A stretch of DNA of 64,000 nucleotides from Neobacillus cucumis (GTDB lineage Bacteria > Bacillota > Bacilli > Bacillales > Cytobacillaceae): the NCBI RefSeq assembly GCF_002860255.1, contig NZ_PGVE01000028.1, forward strand, positions 1 through 64,000, written 5' to 3'. Position 1 is the stretch's first letter, and each line of letters begins with the position of its first letter. Of this stretch, positions 9,151-16,528 are shown one piece after another. The notes under the pieces are model-generated. The model had not been told where the DNA came from. It did no database searches and saw only the letters and a list, made by a program, of their open reading frames with translations. The translations under genes were made by a program, and so were the position numbers.

Positions 9151-9322
9151 TGGATTTTTCCTCTATATTGTTTTTGCCATCAATTTTTAACAAGAATTCA
9201 ATACGATTGTAAAACTATTATCTTCTATGTATGGTACATTGTTTGTAACTGTTATATAATAAAAAAAGTCATTAATTGATTACTTGAACGGTTAGCTGCA
9301 TCAATCTAAATCTTTAGAATGA

Positions 9323-9715
<393 letters not shown>

Positions 9716-9723
9716 AACATACG

Positions 9724-9754
9724 AAAAAAGCTTGGAGTAAATCCAAGCTTTTTC
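9724..9754. terminator. Bidirectional terminator between ribT and the thioredoxin gene
   Basis: A perfect AAGCTTGGA/TCCAAGCTT stem is flanked by A and T runs and serves the two convergent genes. Confidence 0.85.
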
Positions 9755-9761
9755 ATCATCG

Positions 9762-10073
9762 TTAAATTACTTTTGCTATTATTGATTTTATTTCTTCTTT
9801 ATCATGGAGACCTCTAAGAGAGTCCACAATTTTTCCATTGTTAAATACCTTCATCGTAGGGATTCCTTGAATTCTATATTTCACTGCCAAATCCGTTTCT
9901 TTATCGACATCTACCTTGGCTACCAAAATGTTTGTCCCCCACTCTTCTGCTAACTCCTTCAGAATTGGCTCTTGAATCCGGCAAGGAGCACATCTTGGAG
10001 CCCCAAATTCAACAAGAGTAAGACCTTTTTCTATAAACTTATCAAATGTATGAAATTCTAATTCTTGAATCAT
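9762..10073 (-). CDS. Thioredoxin-family protein with CAPC active site
   Basis: A 103-residue cytoplasmic thioredoxin fold with the redox motif Cys28-Ala-Pro-Cys31 instead of CGPC, the conserved LVEFGAP strand before it, VAKVDVDKE, and the cis-proline loop GIPTMKVF near residue 72. The active-site Trp is replaced by Arg27. It probably reduces disulfides, but the altered motif suggests a different redox potential or partner. ATG 10073 follows AAGGAGG. It lies 15 bases behind a MerR-family regulator gene and shares its promoter, which suggests induction together with that regulator. Confidence 0.9.
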   Translation of the reverse strand: MIQELEFHTFDKFIEKGLTLVEFGAPRCAPCRIQEPILKELAEEWGTNILVAKVDVDKETDLAVKYRIQGIPTMKVFNNGKIVDSLRGLHDKEEIKSIIAKVI

Positions 10074-10088
10074 TAATAAAACCTCCTT

Positions 10089-10463
10089 TTAATTTCCATC
10101 ACCCGTAGGAGGGATTCGTTCGTTTTTAATTGCCGTCATCCTTTCCACGAGGTTGGAGCGAATCATCGTGAGTAATTCAATTTGCTGATCAAGTTCCTCC
10201 AGTTTTTCTTCGTAGATGGGGAGAATTTCCTCACAGAACGCTTCTTTGTTTTTTAAGACACAATTCAAAAAGCCTGAGATTTGCTCAATCGTAAGTCCTA
10301 AATTCAAATAAAACTTTATCGTATTTACTTGTTCAACGGCCAAATCATGATATACACGATATCCGTTTTCCAAACGCATAGGACTTAAAATTCCTTGTTC
10401 TTCGTAATACCGTAATGAACGAATGCTTACCCCTGTTAATTTAGAAAGTTCACCAATTTTCAC
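10089..10463 (-). CDS. MerR-family transcriptional regulator
   Basis: The protein has an N-terminal MerR winged helix (KIGELSKLTGVSIRSLRYYEEQGIL...NGYR) and a long coiled dimerisation helix (residues about 75-115). The C-terminal part is short and has no clear metal-binding pattern. I place the start at GTG 10463, because an in-frame upstream TTG lies inside the GGGGGG ribosome binding site; this gives 124 residues. It probably autoregulates through the palindrome at 10502-10523 and controls the thioredoxin gene behind it. The inducer is unknown; drug or redox stress are possibilities. Confidence 0.9.
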   Translation of the reverse strand: MKIGELSKLTGVSIRSLRYYEEQGILSPMRLENGYRVYHDLAVEQVNTIKFYLNLGLTIEQISGFLNCVLKNKEAFCEEILPIYEEKLEELDQQIELLTMIRSNLVERMTAIKNERIPPTGDGN

Positions 10464-10494
10464 GTGGTATCCCCCCTTCAAGTGTGTTAAGGAA

Positions 10495-10526
10495 ATTATA
10501 AACCCTCACATTAATGTGAGGGTCAA
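10495..10526 (-). promoter_or_regulatory. MerR-type promoter with 22-bp palindromic operator
   Basis: On the minus strand TTGACC (10521-10526) and TATAAT (10495-10500) are separated by 20 bases, the overlong spacing typical of MerR-activated promoters. A perfect 22-base palindrome ACCCTCACATTAATGTGAGGGT fills the spacer at 10502-10523. This is the expected target of the MerR protein encoded just downstream. Confidence 0.85.
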
Positions 10527-10573
10527 TAGGTTTTATTATAAATTATAAAAATAAATCATTTCGCTCTCTTCCT

Positions 10574-11824
10574 TTAGACTACCTGAGGTAGAAGAATGAT
10601 AAATTCTGTCCCCCTATCCTTTTCACTGTTCACTTCCACTTTACCTTTAAAGGAACGAACAATTTGAAAACTTACCATCATTCCTAATCCTGTCCCACTT
10701 TCCTTTAAAGAATAAAACGGAGATCCAAGCTGATCCAATTGCTTTTTTGTCATACCTATTCCCTGGTCCTTAATGGTAATCTTTATATATCCATCATCCG
10801 TTGAAGTACATGAAAACCAAACGATTCCACCATTAGGCATAGACTCGACCGCATTTTTCAAAATGTTAATCAAAGATTGGTGCAATTTTTGAGGATTGGC
10901 ATAAATCCAACAATTATTAAGAAAATCAGTTTTAATCTCAACATTATGGTTTAAGGAGTAACTTTGAATGATATTGACGACACGTTGTAACTGATACCCT
11001 ACGTCGATTCGTTCATGGTTATTTATAGAAGGTTTTCCAAATGATAAAAAGTCATTAATAATTTCATTGGCACGATCTAATTCATCTATGGACATTTGGA
11101 TATATTCCTTCTTTTTATTAGGCAAATCAGGTTCATTAAGAAGCTGAAGAAATCCACGTGTCACTTGCATTGGATTTCTAATTTCATGAGCAAATACACT
11201 TGTTAACTCACTAATCACTCGTAATTTCTCTGAGTTTTGCATTTCAAATCTCAACTGGTGAATCTCCCGGATTGTTTCATTTAAGGTGGTGAAAAACCAA
11301 GTAACTACGGCTACAAAGAACAAGTGAATAACCTGTACTTTAAGATATTCTATGGAAAAACCTCTTAGAATACCAGAAAAAGTAAGGCCAATCAAGCAGT
11401 AGTAAAAGGAAAGACCAACCGCAATCTTAACCCGTTTTTCTTTTTTCGAACTAGCAAACGATTTTTGAAAAAACAAAATAACAGGCAGTGAAAATAATAG
11501 GACAAGAACCGTATTATAAAATCCTATACTAATGCCAAAGTATAGTCGATAAAGGATAATCAGGGCAGATAGAAAGATTCCCGACCAAAATCCGCTATAT
11601 AAACTTCCAAATAATAAAGGAATAATTCTTAATTCCACACGTGCATTGTGACCAAAGTTCACTGGAAAGGACATGCAAAATATGATTGAAATTCCCCATA
11701 AAATGGTCATTAATACCGTTCTATTTCTGCTGCTCTTTACCCTCTCGGTTAAAAATGTAAAATATATAAATATGGGTATTACCATCAAGGTTAGTTGAAA
11801 TAAAAAATCCTTTATTATACTCAT
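10574..11824 (-). CDS. Orphan membrane sensor histidine kinase (5TM-LYT type)
   Basis: Residues 1-185 contain five or six membrane helices with the 5TMR_LYT pattern (PLLFGSLYSGFWSGI...YRL). A HisKA domain follows with phosphorylation site His213 in FAHEIRNP, then an ATPase domain with N box (ILKNAVESMPNG), DQGIGM and GTGLGM boxes. No response regulator is adjacent. Orphan kinases of this architecture, KinB-like in outline, often feed the Spo0F/Spo0A phosphorelay in Bacillaceae. A Spo0E-like phosphatase gene starts 295 bases away in the opposite direction. Phosphorelay membership is inferred. ATG 11824 is used although its Shine-Dalgarno site is modest. Confidence 0.9.
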   Translation of the reverse strand: MSIIKDFLFQLTLMVIPIFIYFTFLTERVKSSRNRTVLMTILWGISIIFCMSFPVNFGHNARVELRIIPLLFGSLYSGFWSGIFLSALIILYRLYFGISIGFYNTVLVLLFSLPVILFFQKSFASSKKEKRVKIAVGLSFYYCLIGLTFSGILRGFSIEYLKVQVIHLFFVAVVTWFFTTLNETIREIHQLRFEMQNSEKLRVISELTSVFAHEIRNPMQVTRGFLQLLNEPDLPNKKKEYIQMSIDELDRANEIINDFLSFGKPSINNHERIDVGYQLQRVVNIIQSYSLNHNVEIKTDFLNNCWIYANPQKLHQSLINILKNAVESMPNGGIVWFSCTSTDDGYIKITIKDQGIGMTKKQLDQLGSPFYSLKESGTGLGMMVSFQIVRSFKGKVEVNSEKDRGTEFIILLPQVV

Positions 11825-12118
11825 CTTCGTTACCTTTCATATTCTGCTCCATATCAATTCTACCTAATAAGATGGATAGCCATGTAAATATGTTTATGAT
11901 TGGCTATACAAACAGCGATAATTTGAGAAATAGGAAAAAAATTTGTAATTATTCCATATTATACTTTAAAGTGATCCAAATTTGTCGACTTTTGCTTTTT
12001 TCTTTAACATATCTACTCTATCGATTAATATCTATAGAAAAAATCCAATAGTAAGCTTTTTAAGTAATTGGTAAAATAAATTTTATCATTTACTAACTTT
12101 TCCAAAAGAGGGATCTAT

Positions 12119-12292
12119 ATGGGTAAGGAACCGATTAAGTTAGGTCCGTATGAGCTTCGAGTATACATAGAATATTTGAGAGAAGAACTGTTAGATGTTG
12201 GACAGAAAATGGGTTTATCCCATCAATTAACTATTCAAGCTAGTGAGAAATTGGATTACTTTCTTAATGAATATAAGAAGGTTAATAATTAA
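12119..12292 (+). CDS. Spo0E-family sporulation aspartyl phosphatase
   Basis: This 57-residue protein has the two-helix Spo0E pattern: ELRVYIEYLREELLDVG, then GLSHQLTIQ and the signature A-S-E-K-L-D followed by FLNEY (equivalent to SQELD..L.Y). Family members dephosphorylate Spo0A-P and delay sporulation. The ATG at 12119 follows AAAGAGGGATC. It is divergent from the sensor kinase gene upstream, which places a possible phosphorelay input and its antagonist side by side. The family call rests on the signature and the size. Confidence 0.85.
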   Translation: MGKEPIKLGPYELRVYIEYLREELLDVGQKMGLSHQLTIQASEKLDYFLNEYKKVNN

Positions 12293-12349
12293 AAAACAAT
12301 GGACTCCCTAAACCGAACACATTTACTCTTTCATCGTAATAAGAAACCA

Positions 12350-12377
12350 AAAAAAAAGACTTATAAAGTCTTTTTTA
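12350..12377. terminator. Bidirectional terminator
   Basis: An AAAAAAGAC/GTCTTTTTT stem with a short loop lies between the convergent Spo0E-like and aldose epimerase genes. Confidence 0.75.
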
Positions 12378-12401
12378 AAGAATTTAGGTATCTATCTACT
12401 A

Positions 12402-13280
12402 TTATAAAAACTTCATTTTATATTCTGCTTGGAATGTTTCTTCTTTATCAAGCTTATTTATCCCAAATTTCTCCTTTAAGTTGCCAGATGTGATATATGT
12501 ATCGGCAATACCAAACCACGGTTCTATGCACACAAACGGAGCCATGGTACCGTCTTTGTCCATGTATTTTGACCATATCCCAACAAACGGAAACTTCTTG
12601 AATATAACTTCTACCCCATGACTTGATTTATTAGATTGGAGCGTTATTTGATCGATATTGCTGTAAATGAGAGCATCATGTGAAAACAGTGAGCTTTTGA
12701 GTTGAATTGTTGAAATACCGCTAGCAGGATCTTTCTCATGAATCAGAGAATCCTTTAGCTCATATTCAATCACATCCTTATTCGCAGCAGGCGTAAAAGT
12801 TAAACTATAGTCCCCCATTCCTTCATTTTCTAAAAGTGGAATCTTAAATGCAGGATGCGCACCAATGGAAAAATACATCTCTTCCTTGTTTTGATTCACT
12901 ATCTCCCACTGAACAATGAGTGAGTCCTCTTTTAGTACATAATGAATCATTGCTTTGAACTCGTAGGGATAAACTTGTAGGAAGCGTCCAGCAGACTCAA
13001 ACTCAAAAGAAACGTTTTTCTTTGTTTGCTCGGCTACATCAAATAAAACATCACGCAAAAAGCCGTGTTGCGACATCTCGTATATTTTACCATCGATTTC
13101 ATATCGATCTTCCTTTAAACGTCCGACAATCGGAAATAAGATCGGTGCGACGCGTCCCCAGTAGGCGTTATCCCCTGTCCACATATAGTCTAGGCCATTT
13201 TTCTTATGCTTTACTGTTCGTACTTCTGCCCCGTTTTCTGCTATACCTACCTTCAACCATTCGTTTTCAATAACAATCAT
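12402..13280 (-). CDS. Aldose 1-epimerase (galactose mutarotase) family protein
   Basis: A 292-residue beta-sandwich enzyme of the mutarotase superfamily, LacX/YeaD-like in outline. Visible features are NGAEVRTVKHKKNGLDYMW near the start, RVAPILFPIVGRL, the catalytic-type HGFLRD segment, GAHPAF with the substrate His, and a late PFVCIEPWFG segment that carries the catalytic Glu. It interconverts sugar anomers; the natural sugar is not evident. ATG 13280 follows GGGGG. It appears to be a single-gene unit. Confidence 0.9.
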   Translation of the reverse strand: MIVIENEWLKVGIAENGAEVRTVKHKKNGLDYMWTGDNAYWGRVAPILFPIVGRLKEDRYEIDGKIYEMSQHGFLRDVLFDVAEQTKKNVSFEFESAGRFLQVYPYEFKAMIHYVLKEDSLIVQWEIVNQNKEEMYFSIGAHPAFKIPLLENEGMGDYSLTFTPAANKDVIEYELKDSLIHEKDPASGISTIQLKSSLFSHDALIYSNIDQITLQSNKSSHGVEVIFKKFPFVGIWSKYMDKDGTMAPFVCIEPWFGIADTYITSGNLKEKFGINKLDKEETFQAEYKMKFL

Positions 13281-13336
13281 GATCTAAACCCCCTTATTTC
13301 TGTGTCATAAAAATTATTATACTAATGGATCAATTA

Positions 13337-13408
13337 CTAGTAAAATGCTTCTTGCATTCCTGAATTGATACTAACTTGATTACGTCCTGCCCGTTTAGAT
13401 GAGTATAA
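13337..13408 (-). pseudogene. C-terminal remnant of a GGDEF (diguanylate cyclase) gene
   Basis: The minus strand encodes LYSSKRAGRNQVSI followed by a short tail and a TAG stop. ALYxxKRxGRNxV is the last helix of GGDEF domains. Upstream of this point the frame no longer resembles GGDEF, and the next gene's terminator begins about 30 bases away. I read it as the tail of a lost diguanylate cyclase gene. The match is short but specific. Confidence 0.6.
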
Positions 13409-13439
13409 ACTTAAAATGTGGATGATTGGTAATAAATAA

Positions 13440-13462
13440 GGAGCTGCTTTAGCAGCTCCTAT
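13440..13462 (-). terminator. Terminator after the 100-aa gene
   Basis: GGAGCTGCTAAAGCAGCTCC followed by TTATTTATT on the minus strand. Confidence 0.75.
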
Positions 13463-13494
13463 ATAACTCTCACCTGTAGGTAAAAGAACTATTG

Positions 13495-13797
13495 TTAAGA
13501 AGTGACTCTTGCTTTTTTACTTCTTAACTCGTTATTAATATACTTTCTGTTTTTATACAAAAATTGAATGAGTTCATTTCTTTCTAATTCCTGTTCACTT
13601 TCATCACAGTAATCCAAGCCTTTCCCGTGAATCGTCCATTTCTCTTCTTCCTTATAAAACATCAATGTCCAATCCCCATTTCGGGTATAATCTTGGAATA
13701 AAAAGTAATGTTTGTTTCCCTGTTTATCAAATTCTGCTATGTCTAAGAAGTTATTTAGGAAATACTCAATATCTTTCTTGGAAACTATCAATTTCAT
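13495..13797 (-). CDS. Hypothetical 100-aa protein
   Basis: I do not recognise this protein. It is 100 residues, soluble and charged, rich in aromatic residues (DYTRNGDWTLMFYKEEEKW) and with a basic C-terminal helix. It resembles small single-domain bacillary orphans more than a known enzyme. The ATG at 13797 follows GGTGGTGAG, and a hairpin terminator follows the stop, so it is likely expressed as a single gene. No signal peptide is visible. Confidence 0.65.
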   Translation of the reverse strand: MKLIVSKKDIEYFLNNFLDIAEFDKQGNKHYFLFQDYTRNGDWTLMFYKEEEKWTIHGKGLDYCDESEQELERNELIQFLYKNRKYINNELRSKKARVTS

Positions 13798-13935
13798 ATT
13801 TCTCTCACCACCTTCTTCTTTCTAGCTATTTTAACATAATCTGTTAATAGTTTGGTAGAGTTATCCTCTGTTCCCCTGCTTTAGGAAAATTCCATGAACA
13901 ATCAGGACGACGGGAAGGGACTTTCCGCCAACGTT

Positions 13936-14529
13936 TCAGCCAGATTCATCCTTCTCTTGTATAAACTTCCTTGTCATGAACTTATTAAGATGCTTTTTTC
14001 CTACAATGCATAAGTTCATCCAAATCCAGCTATATAATAGACCAAAAAGCAAAACGCCCACTATTACCGTCCCACTTACCTTGCTTGAGATCGACGGGCC
14101 TAATACTGGGAAATGGAACAGATAAAGTAAAATTAAGATCCCAGCGGTTAGAGCGATTCCTCCTAACACGGATACCATAGACCTGGTTTTATAAAGTTTG
14201 AATCCTATCCCAAGAGCAATACCAAGAAGACCCGTTGTAAACAGAAAGACTAAGACTTCGCTAGGATGAAGGATGACCAATAAAAATGTGGTAACAGCAT
14301 ACGTTAACAAGCCGATTTGGATTGAAGTGACCGTCGCCAGCACAATCGGTCCAGTTGCCATAATGCTAAACGCATAACCAACCCCTCCAATCAATCCCGC
14401 CGATTGAAGGATGGCAGCCATCGCCCCCAGCAGACTGCCGACGACCAACTTCCTATTCTTGGTATTCTGCACCGCTGTGATTTCATGCTCTGTTTTGAAT
14501 ACGCTCGATACCCACCTCATTGCTCTCAT
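13936..14529 (-). CDS. Predicted multi-pass membrane protein
   Basis: The protein has about five hydrophobic helices (residues about 25-170) after a charged N-terminus, and a positively charged C-terminus. The glycine-rich first helix (LVVGSLLGAMAAILQSAGLIGG) and overall layout recall ECF transporter substrate-binding (S) components, but no vitamin-specific signature is evident. I use ATG 14529 because the ATG six bases upstream abuts the GGAGGG site; this gives 197 residues. No energy-coupling genes are adjacent. Function unknown. Confidence 0.75.
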   Translation of the reverse strand: MRAMRWVSSVFKTEHEITAVQNTKNRKLVVGSLLGAMAAILQSAGLIGGVGYAFSIMATGPIVLATVTSIQIGLLTYAVTTFLLVILHPSEVLVFLFTTGLLGIALGIGFKLYKTRSMVSVLGGIALTAGILILLYLFHFPVLGPSISSKVSGTVIVGVLLFGLLYSWIWMNLCIVGKKHLNKFMTRKFIQEKDESG

Positions 14530-14581
14530 AATCATCCCTCCTTCATCTGGTCAATGGCGATTTTCAGACTACGAAAATTGA

Positions 14582-14713
14582 TTAGACGTTGACCTCATTT
14601 AGAATAGAATTTGGAGCCATCTCTAACATGTATTCGTGTAACATCAACTGATGCATAGATTTTTTTACAATCAAAAGGCCAAGTGAAAAAATCAGTATCC
14701 TTTTCTTAAACAA
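14582..14713 (-). CDS. Possible 43-aa small protein
   Basis: A TTG start at 14713 is placed five bases after GGAGG and opens a 43-codon frame: a basic start (MFKKR), a short hydrophobic segment, then a Met/Leu-rich tail. The GGAGG lies in the descending arm of the hairpin that terminates the preceding gene, so expression would require read-through. No family is recognised. Coding status is uncertain. Confidence 0.3.
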   Translation of the reverse strand: MFKKRILIFSLGLLIVKKSMHQLMLHEYMLEMAPNSILNEVNV

Positions 14714-14714
14714 C

Positions 14715-14752
14715 AAAACCTCCCAATAAATTTCCTGGGAGGTTTTGTTGTA
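14715..14752 (-). terminator. Terminator after the c-di-GMP-controlled gene
   Basis: A CAAAACCTCCCA/TGGGAGGTTTTG stem with a 10-base loop, followed on the minus strand by a T-rich stretch. Confidence 0.7.
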
Positions 14753-14761
14753 TGAACTTTC

Positions 14762-14980
14762 TTAGAAAAAGTGCGAATCCAGACGCCCTAAAGTTTTTTG
14801 GATATCATAGCGTTCTAAAGCAACCAAAAATAATTTTCTTTTCAACAATTCTTTCTCTAACTTTTTTCTATTTTTGTCACACAAATTTAGTATGGCCGTT
14901 ATATATGCCTCTACTACATTTTCATCGCTAAACTTCTCCAAATCAGCAGTTAGTTCTTTTTCTAGAGCAACAGCATTCAT
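14762..14980 (-). CDS. 72-aa protein under a c-di-GMP riboswitch, faintly Sda-like
   Basis: A small, highly charged, helical protein. Residues 16-52 (KFSDENVVEAYITAI...LEKELLKRKL) resemble the helical hairpin of the sporulation kinase inhibitor Sda (LSDELLIESY.KA...E-I-RR-L), but the match needs a one-residue gap and the protein has extra N- and C-terminal parts, so the resemblance is tentative. ATG 14980 is preceded by AGGGGG seven bases away. A c-di-GMP-I riboswitch fills the leader, and a terminator follows. The riboswitch indicates a c-di-GMP effector gene. If the Sda likeness is real, it would connect c-di-GMP to phosphorelay kinases. Confidence 0.7.
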   Translation of the reverse strand: MNAVALEKELTADLEKFSDENVVEAYITAILNLCDKNRKKLEKELLKRKLFLVALERYDIQKTLGRLDSHFF

Positions 14981-15004
14981 AAAAAGGCCCCCTAAAATAT
15001 GTCT

Positions 15005-15088
15005 ATTTTAGGCAACTCAGCCGTCATAGTAATAAACCTTAGACCTGTAGCTTTGCGTCCCAATCTTTCGAATGGTTTGCCTTTTACT
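15005..15088 (-). ncRNA. Cyclic di-GMP-I (GEMM-I) riboswitch
   Basis: On the minus strand the conserved core is clear: GGCAAACC, TTCGAAAG, GGGACGCAAAGC, GGTCTAAGG and GGCTGAGTTGCC. The P1 ends pair (TTGCCT at 15077-15082 reading on plus; AGGCAA at 15010-15015). Immediately downstream CCTAAAATA/TATTTTAGG (14991-15012) can pair, takes the end of the P1 3' strand and covers part of the AGGGGG ribosome binding site at 14988-14993. That competition would make ligand binding free the site, an ON switch; the direction is inferred. Confidence 0.9.
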
Positions 15089-15195
15089 ATTTAAAGATAT
15101 TAATTTCTATATATGTTAATAATATTACATTTATTAAAAATATTACAATATAAATATCGACAAAAATTGACAATAATTCTAGTTAACTGGTACAT

Positions 15196-15423
15196 TCACC
15201 CAATTGATTGACGTCGTTTTTGTCGATTTCTTTGTAATTCACTTTGTTTCCATATGTATTTTTGCATATATAACTTTAGTACATCTTTCATCGTCTTTCC
15301 GTTTCTCTCCACTGCATTTTTAAATTCATCTCTTATGCATACTGGAATTTCAATGATTAATCGAACGGTTTCTGGCTTTCCTTCCACTCCCTTCATTTCT
15401 TCCTTAATTTGTATCTGGCTCAT
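15196..15423 (-). CDS. Small ribbon-helix-helix-type DNA-binding protein
   Basis: A 75-residue protein with a beta strand (VRLIIEIP) followed by two helices (CIRDEFKNAVERNG and TMKDVLKLYMQKYI) and a very basic C-terminal tail (QRNRQKRRQ). This is the ribbon-helix-helix layout of ParD/CopG/Arc-type repressors and plasmid partition proteins. ATG 15423 follows AGGAGG. No toxin gene is adjacent, and nothing indicates which operator it binds. It lies upstream of the riboswitch-controlled gene on the same strand. Confidence 0.7.
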   Translation of the reverse strand: MSQIQIKEEMKGVEGKPETVRLIIEIPVCIRDEFKNAVERNGKTMKDVLKLYMQKYIWKQSELQRNRQKRRQSIG

Positions 15424-15634
15424 ATGTAAACCTCCTATCCAGTGATTAAAAACTACATTTTTTTAAGTAGTCGTAACAAATAAAATATTTAAACTTTTTA
15501 ATAAATAATATAATAACAGTGGTAAACGCATACAATCTCATTTATTTAATCGTCAAATTTCGACATCCTCTATTTTAATTTATAGTTTTTTTAGACAACT
15601 GGACATACTTTTATATATAAAAGGAGGGATTAAA

Positions 15635-15778
15635 ATGGAGGTAAATCAACAATATAAACCAGCCGAATTAAACAATTCGGAACTACAAGCAATCAAATCA
15701 CTGGAAAATCAATTAAGAACTGAAACTGAGCAAGAGGTTGTAGTGATTGCTTATACAAAAGATAAAATACGGGAATAA
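15635..15778 (+). CDS. 47-aa acidic small protein
   Basis: The strong AAGGAGGGA site before ATG 15635 supports this short frame. The product has a helix (NSELQAIKSLENQLRTETEQE) followed by a strand VVVIAYTKD. Similar short proteins occur in bacilli, but I know of no function. It is the gene immediately upstream of the RNase P RNA on the same strand, separated by about 100 bases. No terminator is visible between them. Confidence 0.7.
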   Translation: MEVNQQYKPAELNNSELQAIKSLENQLRTETEQEVVVIAYTKDKIRE

Positions 15779-15883
15779 CACCTTAACTCTATTTTGTGGT
15801 TGGTAAAATTGGAATGAGTCTACTAATGATTTGTTCGTTTAAACCTGTTATATTTTTTATTGTCGCTTCAATAACGAATTAAA

Positions 15884-16279
15884 TAATGAAATGGTGAGTA
15901 GTCGCGGTTCCTTTTTAGGAACTGAGGAAAGTCCAGGCTCGCACAGTGCTGAGATGCCTGTAGTGTTCGTGCCATCTGCAAAGGTGGGCAGTCGAGTTTC
16001 GGCTGACGGCGGTGAAATCATGCTAAGTCCACTCGAGATATGCTAAAAGTAACCTGAAAGTGCCACAGTGACGATGCTTTTCTGGAAACGGAAAAGGTGG
16101 AACGGGTAAACCCCACGAGCGAGCAACCCAAATTTAGGTAGGGGCATCATCCTGCGGGAAATGAACCTAACGGATGAAACGACACATGGTCGTTAGTTAT
16201 ATGACTACTACTTCCTGTACAAGGCTTGCAGCCGTTTGCAGTACGGAAGTACAGAACCTGGCTTACAGCCATTTCATTA
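15884..16279 (+). ncRNA. rnpB: RNase P RNA, type B (divergent)
   Basis: The catalytic RNA of RNase P, which trims tRNA 5' leaders. P1 pairs perfectly (TAATGAAATGG 15884-15894 with CCATTTCATTA 16269-16279) and P2 pairs AGTAGTC (15897-15903) with GACTACT (16203-16209). Core blocks are present: GAGGAAAGTCC, GTGCCACAGTGACGA, GGTAAACCCC, GAGCGAG, GGTAGGGG (the tRNA 3' CCA-binding loop), CCGTTTGCAGTACGG and GGCTTACAG. Length about 396, as in B. subtilis. P2 differs from B. subtilis on both sides yet still pairs, so it is structurally maintained. The usual gpsB neighbour is absent. Confidence 0.93.
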
Positions 16280-16528
16280 GCTGAATTTAATCGTTTAATG
16301 AAGAAAAATGATTGCGGGGATCGTGTTTATAACATTCTAAATCCCTCACCCCCTCAATCAAATTCCTATTTTTTTATAATTTATTGTGAACGCATTCAAA
16401 AGATACTTTCTGAACAAATTATAAATAATGATGAATATTGTCTAGTTCGTTTGATCAAAGGGGGGTGGCAAGGATTAAAAATTCTCTTATTAAACGTACT
16501 AAAATAGGGTTTTAGTTCCTTCAGTTTT

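Noticed and set aside
16226..16507. Plus-strand open frame of 93 codons overlapping the end of the RNase P RNA
   Set aside because: Its first 18 codons lie in the conserved 3' part of the RNA, there is no ribosome binding site, and the product looks like translated non-coding sequence.
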